64,000 nt of DNA from Aselliscus stoliczkanus (lineage: Eukaryota; Chordata; Mammalia; Chiroptera; Hipposideridae): positions 77,404,687-77,468,686 of the forward strand of contig CM066732.1 in NCBI GenBank assembly GCA_033961575.1. Direction: 5' to 3'. Shown here in pieces: positions 45,172-57,799 of this stretch (its first letter is position 1; every line of letters begins with the position of its first letter). Both the position numbers and the translations under genes were made by a program. The notes under the pieces were generated by a model. It was not told the DNA's origin. It was given only the letters and a program-made list of their open reading frames with translations, and made no database searches.

Positions 45172-45222
<51 letters not shown>
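45172..45222. repeat. (TA)n microsatellite
   Basis: About 25 uninterrupted TA units; self-complementary and likely to be variable. Confidence 0.98.
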
Positions 45223-45225
<3 letters not shown>

Positions 45226-45464
45226 GTAGCTTCTCTTTTTTAATAAAACCTGCTAACAGTGCCAGGAACAAGTTAGATTTTTTTATTATTATTATTAGAG
45301 GGCATTCATTAAATTGAGAAGAGACTGAAAACGGAAAGGCTTAAATTGGTATACATGTGAAGTACTCAAGTATTAGATAGATATTGCCATGTACATTTGT
45401 GTTCATGTTTGCATGTGTATGTGTGTGCACATGTGTATGCCTACAGGTAATGTGTGCCTATGTT

Positions 45465-45468
<4 letters not shown>

Positions 45469-45498
<30 letters not shown>
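45469..45498. repeat. (TG)n microsatellite
   Basis: About 15 TG units within a wider TG-rich region from 45400. Confidence 0.96.
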
Positions 45499-45499
<1 letters not shown>

Positions 45500-47060
45500 T
45501 GATGGCATGTGTGGTGAAATTGATCTAGAGTCTAGCTATTCCAGAAAGAATTAGTCACATGATTCTGAATACTCCCTAACTGGGAACACTGCATTACAAT
45601 TTATTACATTCCTGATGACCCTTCAAATGTAATAAAGAATCCAGTAAATCAGAATAATTGATAATTCAGGGTCATTTGAAGTTCAGCCTCACATTATGTA
45701 ATAATGTGAAATAATATATTGAGGTAAACATTTACCTTCATATAAAACAATACATTCCAGCACTTTGCAAGCACCTATTTATAATCAACAGCAGAAATAC
45801 AATGTAACCAGAAGCTGGAAGTTTAGCTGGTATTGCAGTGAAATTAAAAATACTTCCCACATTTATTAAAACTGAGCCTAATTGCTTATACCATAAAATT
45901 TAGATGAGGGGACAACAGGCACTAAATGCAATTTATGTTCCAGATCTTTCACTGATTCAGACTGATATATCTTCCAGATTATTCATTTTTGTGAAGTTTT
46001 CCTTTAAATGCAATATTCAAATTAATAGTATTATCTTTATTAATTAATATTGAATGAGAAAATAGTTAATAGTTTACCTAAAGTTTTATTTTACCCTTTG
46101 TAAATAAATGTAGCTACAATTGTCTAAGGTTTTTCCATTATGAATAAAGCAAGAGATGCTATTATGTATCAAATGCTTCTTTTCTACTAGGTAAAATTAA
46201 GTCTTAAAATTGTCATGACGAAAATTTTTCAAAGAGTGGTGCAATTAATTAATGGGTCAAAGAAAAGCCTCTCTACTGAAAGTTTGTATCTTAAATTCCA
46301 GAGAAATAAAATTGGTGGCTTAATGCTGAAGGGAATATTCAGAATAGGAAACCTACCTTCTCATCATTAGTCTCATTTCAAAATGATTAAAATTGCCTAA
46401 TCAGAAAGGACCTGGATGGAAGTCATCTGTAAATAAAATTACCCCTTTCTTAACTCAGAAAAAAGAGTCCTAAGAGCCCTGACCATGCCAGACATTTCAC
46501 AGGGACAAAGAAGCGACCTACGCCTGTTCTGGGATTTGCTGGGCTACATATACTTGCCTCAAAATATTTAACCATCTTTAATACAATAAGTTACTCATAA
46601 ACCAAAATGCGTGCACTGTTTTCCTTGGAAAAGTCAACAAAATAGAGGAAAACTGAGATACTTAGATTGTGGAAATCCAACCATTTCTTTACTAAAGTAT
46701 CTGCGCCCGCGTCATCCCACCCTCTCCAGTTTGGACACCAGTGGTTGCAAATCTAAGAATCTGTAAGCATAAGCTAAATAAAGGCATGGCCACTGCTAGC
46801 CTGCTAGAGATTTTCCACATTTATTAAAACCGTGTAAAACTGGTTATCATTAGATACTTCAGTAGGTACATACTTAAGTATGAAATCTCTAAATGTTCTT
46901 CCCATATTACTTTTTACCTACAATGGGCTCCCAACTATCCCTTGCGTTGGTTTTGGAACATCTTATATAACTTCATGCATTCTTGTACTATGTTTTTGTA
47001 CTCTTAAAGTATATTTCTTGAGCTAATTATGAATACAACTTAGTTATCATTAAATTTTGA
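45500..47060. other. Unique AT-rich sequence, possible conserved non-coding DNA
   Basis: No repeats recognised over 1.5 kb and no coding frame. TAATTA-type motifs cluster near 46030-46050. Confidence 0.35.
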
Positions 47061-47062
47061 AT

Positions 47063-47235
47063 ATAGCATAAGGAAGACAGTCAATAGTATTGTAACAGCT
47101 ATATGTGGTGTTAGAGGGGTAGTAGCTTGGGGGAGGGGTGGTTATCACTTTATGAGGGGTGTAAATGTCTAAATATTATGTTGCTTTGTACACCTGAAAC
47201 TAATAAAAAATAAATAAATAAAAATAAAATAAAAT
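47063..47235 (+). mobile_element. L1 3' UTR terminal fragment
   Basis: 'gtcaatagtattgtaacagc', 'gtgttagaggggtagtagct', 'tttgtacacctgaaactaat' and an A-rich (AAAT)n tail. Confidence 0.85.
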
Positions 47236-48335
47236 ATATCCTAAAACAAATTAGAAAATAAATGGGACGATCAAAACATAAAAAAATAAAATTAAATTAA
47301 ACTGCATGGTCACTACTTTAAAAAAAAAGTTATTTCTTTTAGAGAAGAGAGTTGCTTTTATACAAAGTATGTTCAAACTCTAAGTATCACGATTTTCTAG
47401 TGACACATTTTTACATTCAAACTATATTTTTCCTACATTGTATGTCATTTAGAATTCTAAACCCAGGGTTCTGAAGCTAGGGTTCCCAGGGCCCATGGAA
47501 TGTATTTACCAGTTCATGACTCCCCTAAAATACATGAAGAGTTTTGCAAGTATGTAAAACATATGCAAAGGTGGTCATACAAAGTTGCCCACAGCTTTCA
47601 TCAGATTTTTAAGAGTCCATGTCCTCAAATGTAGTACCAAGTGAACTATGGTGGTGAAACCTTATGTGAATTATTATACGATGCTCATATACTGACGCCC
47701 TTGCCAAAGCTGAGCAGAGTCACCATTGGACCAGGCAGCCGAGGCACCCTTGGTCACATGCCGAGAGCAGCGCATGCTGCATGCTCAGAGGTGAGTGGAC
47801 TGTCCAGAGCCGCCCTCAGGTAGAATTTGAGAATCTGAGCTGAGTTGGACCTGACCTTGTCTGTAGGACTTTGGTGTAAACTGGGAAAGGTCCCCCAAGG
47901 TTCTTTCTCTGGACAGACTTAGCTTCGTGGGTGCAGGGACTGGCTACTGGAACACAGACTGAATGTCAGTTCCCCAAAGTCCCTTTGGTTGGGCACCTTT
48001 GTGCAGCACACAGACTTCACAATTGGTGTTGGTCTCAGACAATCCAAAAATGAGACAAAACATCAGTTAACAGCAGTTTTCATGTCTCATCACTCTTAGG
48101 GGGAAGAGGAGACCGCTGCAACCTTACATGGCTTCACTGATTTTCCGTCTGAACCAGTCTCACCTGAGAGTCTTATCCTGTGTATACTAAGTTAGGTAAA
48201 ATAGAAAAAGTCTACTGTGATAAACTAGTTTTATTTTCTTGCTTTCTTTAAAAAAAAAGAATTAAATAGCTTTGCTTTAGATAGCGCAGACACAGTCTTT
48301 GGTAACATATTTTTAGATTAGTTCAATGTAGCAAT
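47236..48335. other. Unique sequence, no gene recognised
   Basis: A 60-codon frame at 47641-47823 lies in a GC-richer patch but has no recognisable features. Confidence 0.4.
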
Positions 48336-48339
48336 TATA

Positions 48340-48530
48340 AATAGAGCTTGAAATTAGACCTTGGCTAGAATCCACTTTTGCCCATTTACTATGGTGGTGA
48401 CTTCTCTGAGTCTTGGTTTCTTTAAAAGGTCACTTTGAATGTTACAACAAATAACTAGGCAAAGTGCCCTACACAGTAGTACCATTAAGTAGGTATTCAC
48501 CACTCTCACCATTGTCATCATCATCTTTGG
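48340..48530 (+). mobile_element. MIR SINE (diverged)
   Basis: 'gacttctctgagtcttggtt', 'gcaaagtgccctacacagta', 'taagtaggtattcaccactc' follow the 3' part of MIR. Confidence 0.6.
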
Positions 48531-48599
48531 ATCAGTCAAATGCCTACTATTTATAAATGAACTCTATATAATCCCATACTAAATGTGAAAAAAAAGTTG

Positions 48600-49860
48600 T
48601 CTGTAAAACACTGAAATTAAAATTAGAATTGGGCTCACACATATGATAAACTAATTTATGAGAAAATTATGACACTGCTGGGTAGATACATAACTAAAAG
48701 ATAAGGCCATCTCAATAAATGGTGGACTATTTAGATAATCATATGTACCCTGACCTAGTGCCATACACTGGAATTAATTCTAGACAGATTGCAGATCTAA
48801 AGGTTTTTAAAAGAAAATACATGTAAACAACTTCATGATGCTGGAGTAGGCAACAACTTGTTAAATAGAAAGCAAATATGTCTAAGTAGAAAAATATATA
48901 AATTTTGTACTACATTAAAGAATTTCTGTTCACCCATAGAGATAATTAAGAGAGTGCAAAGGAAAGATTTAGTGGGTGAAATGATATTTGTTTTCAGCAA
49001 AGAGACTTGTATCTGAAATATATAAAAAAAACTCTTATAAATTAATAAAAAGGCAGATAGATAACCCAACAGAAAAAAATTGGGCAAAATACTTGAATAG
49101 GCTCTCTATACAAAAGCTGATACTAAATGGCCAATACACATTCAAAAATATGCCCAACTTCACTGGTCATCAGGAAATCACAAATTAAAACAATACAATA
49201 CATAGCCACTAGATGACTAAAAATATAAGACAGAAAACAAGTGCTGGCAAAGATACGGAGCCACTGGAATTTGTGTATGTAACTTGTTACAACCACTCTG
49301 GAAAACTGGCAGTATCTACAAAAGATAAACAAATGCATACTGTACGAGTGAGCAATTACATATCTAGATATATACCCAGCAGAAATGAGTCCATATGTCA
49401 CCACAAAGTCACATACAACAGTTTTCATATTTACACTATTAGCAATGGTTCAAGTGTTGACCAACAGTAAAATGGATGAGCTATGATACATTCTCAAAAT
49501 GAAACACTGTACAGCGATGAGAACGAACAAACTACAATAATATATAAGCATACGGCTAAATCTCACAATGTTTGAGCAAAAAAAAGTCAAAAACAAAAGA
49601 ATACAGACTATATGATTCCATTTATATGAAATTCAAGAAGAGGAAAAGGTAATCTATGATGCTAGGAGACAGAATGACCCTTGGAGTAGGAAGGAAAATG
49701 ACTAGAAAAGGTCACAAGAGGGTCTTCCCTATGCTAGCGATATTTTCTCTCTTGATTAAGGTGTTGGTTATATACAGGCATTACCATTTTTATGTCAAGC
49801 TGGCAGAAAAGTAGTTAACATAAGTGTTGGGTACATTAAACAAGTGTCAGCAGAGTTCCA
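48600..49860 (+). pseudogene. Old L1 ORF2 end and 3' UTR remnant
   Basis: Typical L1 ORF2 C-terminal order: 'taaggccatctcaataaatg', 'aatacttgaataggctctct', 'cttcactggtcatcaggaaa', 'tatatacccagcagaaatga', then 3' UTR. Many stops. Diverged enough to be an old subfamily, not the HAL1-like family at 20.6 kb. Confidence 0.8.
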
Positions 49861-50124
49861 GATGACTATTAAAATGACATTTAAAATATTACTCCATAGT
49901 AAATCAAACACTCAAACACTAAGATAAGTTCAAGAGCTAAACTTAGAGGAGCTGCTGAGGAGACATTTCTGGTCATGAATGGCCATCGTGGAAGGTTTAC
50001 GCTTGCAGACACCGAAAGAATTCTTGATCTTATAAACCGCTTTATTTTAAGATTGCCAAACTGTGGATATGAGTTCATAATGACGAAAAAAAAGTGAAAT
50101 AATCTAATCATAGAAATGTAGTTA

Positions 50125-50126
<2 letters not shown>

Positions 50127-50168
<42 letters not shown>
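50127..50168. repeat. (AT)n microsatellite
   Basis: About 20 uninterrupted AT units. Confidence 0.98.
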
Positions 50169-50170
<2 letters not shown>

Positions 50171-50184
50171 TTTAACTCTTATCA

Positions 50185-50335
50185 TTTCCCATCTAAAGAA
50201 ACTGAGGCCCAGAGAGGCTAAATTACAGGTATGAAGTCACAGCTTTTACTAATAATAAGATCAGCTAGAAGCCTGGGCTATTGATTCATAGGTCAGTACT
50301 GAACTTCCCAGTTCTAACCACACTTTCCCCTCTTT
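50185..50335 (-). mobile_element. MIR SINE fragment
   Basis: 'aagaaactgaggcccagaga' and 'gctaaattacaggtatgaag' follow reverse-complement MIR. Confidence 0.7.
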
Positions 50336-53035
50336 CGCATGCAAAAACTAGCTTGAATTTTTTGAAACTGAACTGGCTTTGCTAAATGATGATTTGGTTA
50401 TTACATCAATCAATTCTTAACATTGCAGAAGAGAGGAAGTAAACTGGAAGAATTACATAGTCAGGACAACTAAGATCTGAGAATTGACCATACAGTGCTG
50501 TCTGGCTGACCCAATCAACTCTTTGCGTCGCTAACTTGGCAATGACAGAAAGGACGCAGGCTGTGAGAGAGGGGCAGGTCTAAAAGTTTTAAAAAGACAA
50601 TGCAAAAATTCCCATGACGAATAATCTTTCCCTCTAATAAAACGCACTGGCATACGGATGTATGAAAAGCTTTCTAAATCTAACCACAGTAGATTTGAAG
50701 GAAGACGGGGAGCGTTTCCGCACCACTTGCAACTCAGAGCAAACCATGGCCGTGGTATGCTACTGATTTAATTGAAGGCCCCCCACTTTATGTACACTCG
50801 ACTCCTAAAATTAAGCTGGAATCACCTTCACTGCAGAAAGGAGACAATGGCCATGCCTTAGTCTAAAGCTTTGTTTGCTTTAGCACCCCAGCATCCTGAC
50901 TTTCTGCTGTTATTCATCTGGACAAGATACCTTTTCACCAAGAATACCATGAAGCACAGGATTTATTGCCATAATGAAGTTCTTTCAGATCTCTGTTTTC
51001 TCTGCAGAGGATAGAAGGAAAGGCGTTCATCTCACCAGGCAGCTTATTAGGATTAGCACTGAATAAGACACCACGGAATGTCAGGCCTATCAGTTACTAA
51101 ACATGCATCATACAAACTTTGTCTTTGCGAGAACCTCTGCTCTGCATTTGTCATCCACCTGAATAATTAACAAGTACATGCTGCCTGCCAGCAGCTTAGG
51201 GAATTAATTTCCCCAGATTAAATGCAGATCACGTCCACAAAAACTCAGACCACACACACTGCACTCTTACCTTCCAACCACTAAAGGTAGACAGCACATG
51301 CACAGCCTCCAACTTGAAAGTAATTTTAAAACTCGAGAATTGTGAAGTCAGACTTGTAATATTTGAAATGTCACCTTGATGGTCATCTGGAACTCTTCTG
51401 TCACTTGTTTAATGTCCCAACGCTTACATTAACTACTTTTCTGCCATCTTAAAGTAAAATCGCAATTACACAATTCTATATATTCATGATTTCTAAATCT
51501 ATGTGAATAACTGCACATTCTAAAAACTATATCCATTAAAAGCTTTCAGAAAAACATCTATTACATGACAAAAACAAGATACATATGTGGTAACATGGAA
51601 GAAACAAAGTTTAAAGCAAAATCATTTTTGGAGGCTTTCAAATATGTAATATTGGTTGCACATTAATTTGCAGAAAATTATTCCTAATTTTATTTGAAGC
51701 TAATAATTATATCTGTTAATATTCCTTCATATACTTGATCAAGATAAAATGTACGGCCATTTAAAACATATGGCCATTTAAAATGTATTTTAAATACATT
51801 TAAAATGTATGGCCAAATAATGTCAAGGGAAGATTGATTGGGGATTTAAAATTGAATCTCTTCACTGTGAAATATGGGTTCACCAAATATAAAACAGAAA
51901 AAAATTCTAAAGATCATAAAATGAATAATTTCAAAATTGAATGCACCTCTTTAAATTCCCACCTTCTCGTCTTTGTGTATTGTCCATATAGTTGGTGGTA
52001 TAAAGATAGAAAATAGTTTTTTTACTTAGTTAAGTTGTATCGAGATATGAAATTACATTGATTTTTTTTTCTCTAAAATGTGATTTTAATGGAGGCTGAC
52101 TAGCTTTATAAACTATGGGCATTTGTTAAACTGTATTGCTCAACTCCAATTCAGATTCTCTTTTTTTTTAACTGGTCGCCACATTCTAAATCACCCTAAA
52201 TGTAGGATATGCACAGTGGGTTAAACACAGAAGCTTCCAGAGTGGTGAGGTACTTGCTGAAGCTATCAGAACCTTCATTGAAGTATGAAGACAATGTTGA
52301 ATATAAACACCTTTATATTGGTTTGTGAGTACATTAGAGCTGTATTAAAACATACTCTTCCTGCCAAGAAAACTGATCTATATTGATATGTTCATTAGAA
52401 TGACACACTTTAAGCTTTCAGAATTTTACTCTCTATTCAATGAGATGCACTTACCCCTTTGCTTGAAGAATGTATGTATGTGTGTACAATGGTTCCATGT
52501 TTGCATAAAATTACATCTCTCCCCCAATTGTTATGGGCATTAACAATACAGTAATGCTTTCTTCGCAGTTTGTCTTATAAAAAACTATTTTGGATATTTA
52601 TTATTTATCAGAAATTTATGATTTATACTTTAAAACAGTTAACGAAATCTGAATGAATTTCCAATTAATCATTCGGATAAATAAAAACCTATTTAAAAAT
52701 TTGCATTGCAGTGAGGTGAGGTACTTACTACTTTCTGGCATTAATGAGATCATTTGCACTGAAGTCATTAGCTCTTTTTGTTCCCTAATTATTAATAGTT
52801 ACATTATCAGAAAACAAATGCCCTATATCAAATTAGCACAATATGTTAAGCTTGGCTTAATTTATTCTGAGAGAAATGTGGGGCTTAGACTCTAATTTTA
52901 ATATACTTAATATATATTTATATATGTTATATTAAGATTATATTTTTATACATTAAAAATATTTTTTTCTAGAAAGGGGTTATATGTAATAACCATTTTT
53001 CTACAGTTTCCCATGCCAGGTTTAATGTTTTGGCC
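50336..53035. other. Unique sequence, no gene recognised
   Basis: Includes a small AT-rich imperfect palindrome near 51765-51825 built on repeated 'catttaaaatgtat' and 'ggccattta' blocks. Nothing coding. Confidence 0.4.
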
Positions 53036-53040
53036 ACTCT

Positions 53041-53150
53041 TATTGAAACTGAAATTGAAAATACTTGCCTTTGGCCCTGGCATGAACATAGCTCTAACTG
53101 CGGTCTGACTATTGTGAGACAGCTCAAATTGAGGCCCTGGCCCCATCCGT
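53041..53150 (+). repeat. Unclassified dispersed repeat, copy A
   Basis: Shares about 100 bases with 54963-55070, including the exact core 'ctcaaattgaggccctggcc' and upstream 'gactattg'. Family not recognised. Confidence 0.6.
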
Positions 53151-53199
53151 TGGGCTCTATTTTCAGGTAATGCTAGCATCTTGTGCAGCGCATGGGAGA

Positions 53200-53950
53200 T
53201 TAGCAAATTAAAAGGAGTGACAAACCTCTGCAACGTCTCTAACTCTTAGAATAACCCCAGATGAATGCTGATATTCAGCAGGCCATACTAAATAGGTGAG
53301 GTTGTACAGTAAAATAGGACAAGAGATGGGAAGGTTGTATTTTATTAAAAAGGGTTGAAACAGAATGACAAGAAACCTTCCAAGGTCAAACATTGGAAAT
53401 CACTTTAGGGTAGAATAAAGGATACTTGGTACAAAGCAGCAAAGGAATTTATATATCTATATTTCAGATTTTAAGGGATTATGCCTGACAACATTTATTT
53501 GCTTTTATTTTTTTGTCTTATATTAACTGATCCGTTAATTTCTACCACTTCTTTAACAATGAAAATTCTAACTCAGTTAAACCCTAACTCAGTAACAAAC
53601 ATCGTAGGTAAATTGTTAACCCTTTTGAGGCAATGGGTCCCCATAATCCTAAGTAGCCATCATAGTGACTGATGATTGTGGGACGATGGGGCAACATTAT
53701 CACCAGAAACAGTCCGAAGTGTTTACATACTGGTCCCATGGAAACTATACCAGACTCTAATACCATAGCTGTGCTTATGAGATGATCAAGACCAATCAAG
53801 ACCCAACAGCCTAAAGATGTCCATATTCTATAGAATGAGAACAGAACCCTATACTTCATAGAGTGAGACTGGTTTATGTCATTTAGTTACCCAAAGAACC
53901 AAGATGGCTGCATTGTAACTGGAGAAAATAGGCAGACTGACAGGGTCCTA
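53200..53950. other. Sequence between two related repeat copies; possible old LTR element
   Basis: No coding frame or family recognised. 'aagaaccaagatggctgcattgtaac' near 53893 has the look of LTR or promoter sequence (a YY1-like AAGATGGC core), but this is weak. Confidence 0.25.
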
Positions 53951-54038
53951 AACAATTTAATTGACTAACAAAAGGTAGCTATGCCAAAACCACAAAAACA
54001 AAAACTAGCAAAAACAAACAAACAAAAATTTGCTAACA

Positions 54039-54484
54039 GGGCCGGCCGAGTGGCGCATTGGTTAAGCGCTGGTTTTGGGATGCCAGTGGCCCCGGTTCGG
54101 ATCCCACATGAGGGCCAGTGACACTGCCCTCTACAGCTAACAACAGCTCCACCTGGAGCTGGGCTGTGCGAGCCCCGGTGATGGTGTGGGCTGCAGCCCC
54201 TGCTGCAGTGGGCTGCCATAGGCTGCAGTGAGTGGCCCGCAGCCAGCGTGAGCGGCTGGCAGCCAAGCGTGAGCTGCCAATAGCCGCGATGAGCGACATC
54301 CAGAGGCCAGCGACCGATCTGCCTCATCCGGGAAGAGCGCAATGACGATACCAACAGTGAAGCAACATCCTCCACAACTAAAAAAACTGAAGAACAAGAA
54401 GACTGCAACTTGTCTGTTCCCCTTCCCCGATTCCCCAACGCTGTTCCCCTCCACCAATTCCCCAATAAAACCTTTAAAAAAAAA
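54039..54484 (+). mobile_element. Long tRNA-derived SINE, full copy
   Basis: 'gggccggccgagtggcgcat' head, B-box GGTTCGGATCCC intact, hairpin arms cagctcca/tggagctg at 54144-54161, body, then CCCCAATAAAACCTTT and poly-A. Target-site duplication aaatttgctaaca at 54026-54038 and 54485-54497. The intact B-box and clean duplication suggest a young copy. Confidence 0.93.
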
Positions 54485-54499
54485 AAATTTGCTAACAAA

Positions 54500-54960
54500 A
54501 GAAAGCAAAGGTAAATATATAGACCACACTGAAAAGCACAGAGGATTTCAAACACAGCAGGACCCGAGTTTGTAATCAACAGGAAAGAGATATTTAGAAG
54601 TTAGAAAATAAAAGTAAAAGGGACTAGTTGAGCGGAGTAAAAAAACAAACAAGCAAAAAATACACTTTTAATCAAGCAATATGTTCATTTCAAAACATCA
54701 TTAAGAATCTTTTTTTAAAAAAAATGAATCAAGAAGAAATGACCTCCAACATTAGGAGTCTCAGAAGAAAGTAGGCTCGAACACATGAAAAAAATTAAGA
54801 AGGATCGTTACTGTCTGATATTAACAAATGAAAGAAGACATTAGTTTTAGAAAGACCTTCTGACTTGGAAGAAGCACCTACATAATGAAACCCCATGAAA
54901 AATAACAGCAAGTTTTGGAGTTAAGAAAAGGAAAAAATATCATATGGCAACAGAAATTTT
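54500..54960. other. A-rich unique sequence
   Basis: Nothing recognised. Confidence 0.4.
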
Positions 54961-54962
54961 AA

Positions 54963-55070
54963 AGTTGAAATTAGATTTGGAAATATTTGGCTTTGTCCCT
55001 ACCACGTACCTAGGTCGGACTGCAGTATGACTATTGCAAGATGACTCAAATTGAGGCCCTGGCCCTGTCT
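54963..55070 (+). repeat. Unclassified dispersed repeat, copy B
   Basis: Direct-orientation relative of 53041-53150, about 1.9 kb away, roughly 70% alike by eye with a 20-base identical core. Confidence 0.6.
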
Positions 55071-57195
55071 CTGGGTTAGAATTTCCAAAAACAGTGTACT
55101 AGAAGTCCAAAAAATATTTGTAAGTAATAATACTATTGTACCGTAAATAATCATATACAAATAACATATGCAAAAAAAAATTTTACTTGTTAAGTTTTAA
55201 AGTATAGTAAGTGTAAGGAAAATGACCATTAATCACAGCATTATGTATTTTATTGTATATATACACATGAAAACATTATTTGTTTGTAATTTCTTAATCA
55301 AGATGTTCTTTAACCCATAAAGCCAAATAAATAAGGCCTCCAATGACCATTAAGTTGAAGAAAAATATACATCATTTTTGATCATATAATGAATGCCCAA
55401 TCTTGTATGAATATCTATAGCCTTTCAGAGTGACAGAGAAGAGAAAGTGTAATAACCTTTGTACGAGGAGTGTGGGGAAAGCATGTTTGTAAAATATGCC
55501 AGAAGACAATATGCTTTCTACTCCTAGGAGACTGTTGGTAAATCTTTTTTATGAGTGCATTATGAGGTGAATAATTAACACTTCCAACTGAAAGTTGACT
55601 ACCATCATAATATTTAGTCAATGAATTGTTACAGCTGAATTTTAACTCATATGAAAGTAACTATAATACTTTCAATCGTAATAATACTTCAACATAAATC
55701 TAAAATAAAAGATAATGAATTCAGTTCAAAATGTCTGTTCGCACACCAGTGTTGGTTGTTGTATCTTGCTATATTAAAAAGTGGAACAATATCAGCATAA
55801 AATGTCTTTTCACAAGAAAAACTGCATACTTAATATTTTAATAGTTCAATTTCTGTGGCATAAATCTGCTAGAAAAAAAGGAATCCCGCTTACATTAAAG
55901 ATCCACAAACCTTTTGGTTTAATCACACGACTAGCCCACTGGGGCCACTATGGATGAATCATTCCAGGGAAAAGGAGAACAGACTTGCCCATGTAAATGG
56001 GAAAAAGCAAGCATTCTGGTGAGTTTCATAAGAAGAATGACCAATAAATCCTTCCCGTCTGGAGGTAAGGGGACTTTATTAGCTGATTGTGAACAAAGAA
56101 TGACTCCTTTTTCTCCTCCTCATAGCTTCTTCCAAGGCATTACATTTCAGATTTTCATTTCAAACTTAACATGTTAAGTGGATTATCAATGAACAAATAA
56201 TCTTAATAAACTACTGGGGGGAAATGGTGCCCCAACCAAGAAATTTACATGACTGGTTCCCCAATTTGCACTTAATACGGATCCAGAATATAGAGAAATT
56301 CTGAGATTGCCTCAGCTATGTACTCGTACTCTATGAACTCATATAACTAAACCTTTTCAGTGACAATATTGAATCAAAACTGATGGTGGTACTGATGGCA
56401 TGAAAACTAAAGCAGATGCAATACAGGTAGTATGGTCTAATACATTTGGAAATAAATGAATAAAACTATTGTAGCTTTTGGTGACATGACTACATCACCT
56501 CAAGGGAACGACAGTATTAACCACTGTTCTCAGGACTGTCAGCAGTTTTCTAGGAAAACAAAGAGTATAGATTCCTTGCTCAATTGCTGTGGGTACAGAG
56601 ATGAGATAGAGAGAAATCAGCATCCTTCCTCAGAACCCCTGGGGTCCCCAGTGTTTTTTACATTGAAGAACCCACTGGGATTCTGTGCTCAGGAATACAT
56701 TGACGACAGAGTCAGAATGGATAGGCTTCAAATGTCTCAGAGACTCCTAAATACCAGACATGGCAATTTTCTCTCAATGAGAAGATGGCTAGTAGATAAG
56801 AAGTGTTAGGATTTTAAAGGAACATACAGAATGGAGTTTGTTCAGATTGCTATCTACATACCTGTTTTCTGCACTATTTCCCCTGGAAGTAAAAGAGGGC
56901 CCTCTTCTTCTGAGGTGACATTTCTAAATAGATGTCAGCTTACAGATGCTAAGTCTAGGAGGGAGAGGAAGAGGATAAGAAACCGGATATTCCCATAGTC
57001 CCCACAGAACAAGAACACAACTCTCTCCTTAAGAAAGTTGGGCTTTCGTAGCTGTCAACATAGCTATTAAGGTCCAGTTGGATCTTCAGTTTAGGCACAT
57101 AACTGTAATGGCCACATTTTTTCACCTTTACCCTCACATGGCTGCTTAAACAGTTCATCTCTTTCTCTGTTATAAAGTGAAGGTGAATTGACTTG
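55071..57195. other. Unique sequence, no gene recognised
   Basis: The longest frame, 117 codons at 56456-56809, shows no signal peptide, domain or splice context and is not called. Confidence 0.4.
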
Positions 57196-57199
57196 AATA

Positions 57200-57440
57200 G
57201 TAACAGCTATAATTTGCAGAGTATTTAATGCCATACCTTGTGCTGTTTAAATTCAACAGAGCATTTAAACCTCACAACACCATAAGGTAGAACTTATTAC
57301 TTGGATTAGTCAAACGGGAGAACAGTCTAAGCAGGTTCAACACCAAGTCCAAGTCAGAAAGGCAACAGGGAACAGAGCTGAGATTTTAAACTTGAGCCAG
57401 CCCCACAGCTTGTGTTTCTAATCACTACCATACAATGCCG
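57200..57440 (-). mobile_element. MIR SINE (diverged)
   Basis: 'tttaaacctcacaacaccat', 'aaggtagaacttattac' and 'aacagagctgagattttaaac' follow reverse-complement MIR. Confidence 0.65.
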
Positions 57441-57771
57441 ATCCTAAGGAGTTATTTCTTAAGCAACTGCTTGTTTGAGGTCTAAGTGCTCAGTGCTGGA
57501 ATGTTGATAAATACAACTCATTCCTGTCTTTGAAATCTATCTAACAACATAAAATTTACAAGAAAGAAACACCAAATCAACAGAATGAAACAGAACAGGT
57601 AGAATATACTACAGTGAAACAAGAGTACAGAAAGGGTAAACTAGATAGGGTCTAGGAAATTCTTACAAATCACATTTTCAAAGAGTCTTCAGAAAAAAGA
57701 CTTTTAGATTTTCAAAAGTAAAGTCTAAATGGCCTTGCAGAGTTATATTGGCGCTTTCATTTTGTAACCAA

Positions 57772-57799
57772 CCCCAGCCTATCAACCCCAGCCTATGTG
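57772..57799. repeat. 14-bp direct repeat, two units
   Basis: 'caaccccagcctat' occurs twice back to back. Confidence 0.9.

Noticed and set aside
53893..53920. YY1-like AAGATGGC near 53.9 kb as an LTR promoter
   Set aside because: A single short motif in unclassified sequence without paired LTRs is too weak.
53965..54579. 204-codon minus-strand frame
   Set aside because: It is the antisense of a tRNA-derived SINE plus flank; similar frames in other copies show it is repeat sequence. Kept only as a low-interest finding.
56456..56809. 117-codon plus-strand frame
   Set aside because: No domain, signal peptide, splice context or family similarity that I recognise; length is compatible with chance.
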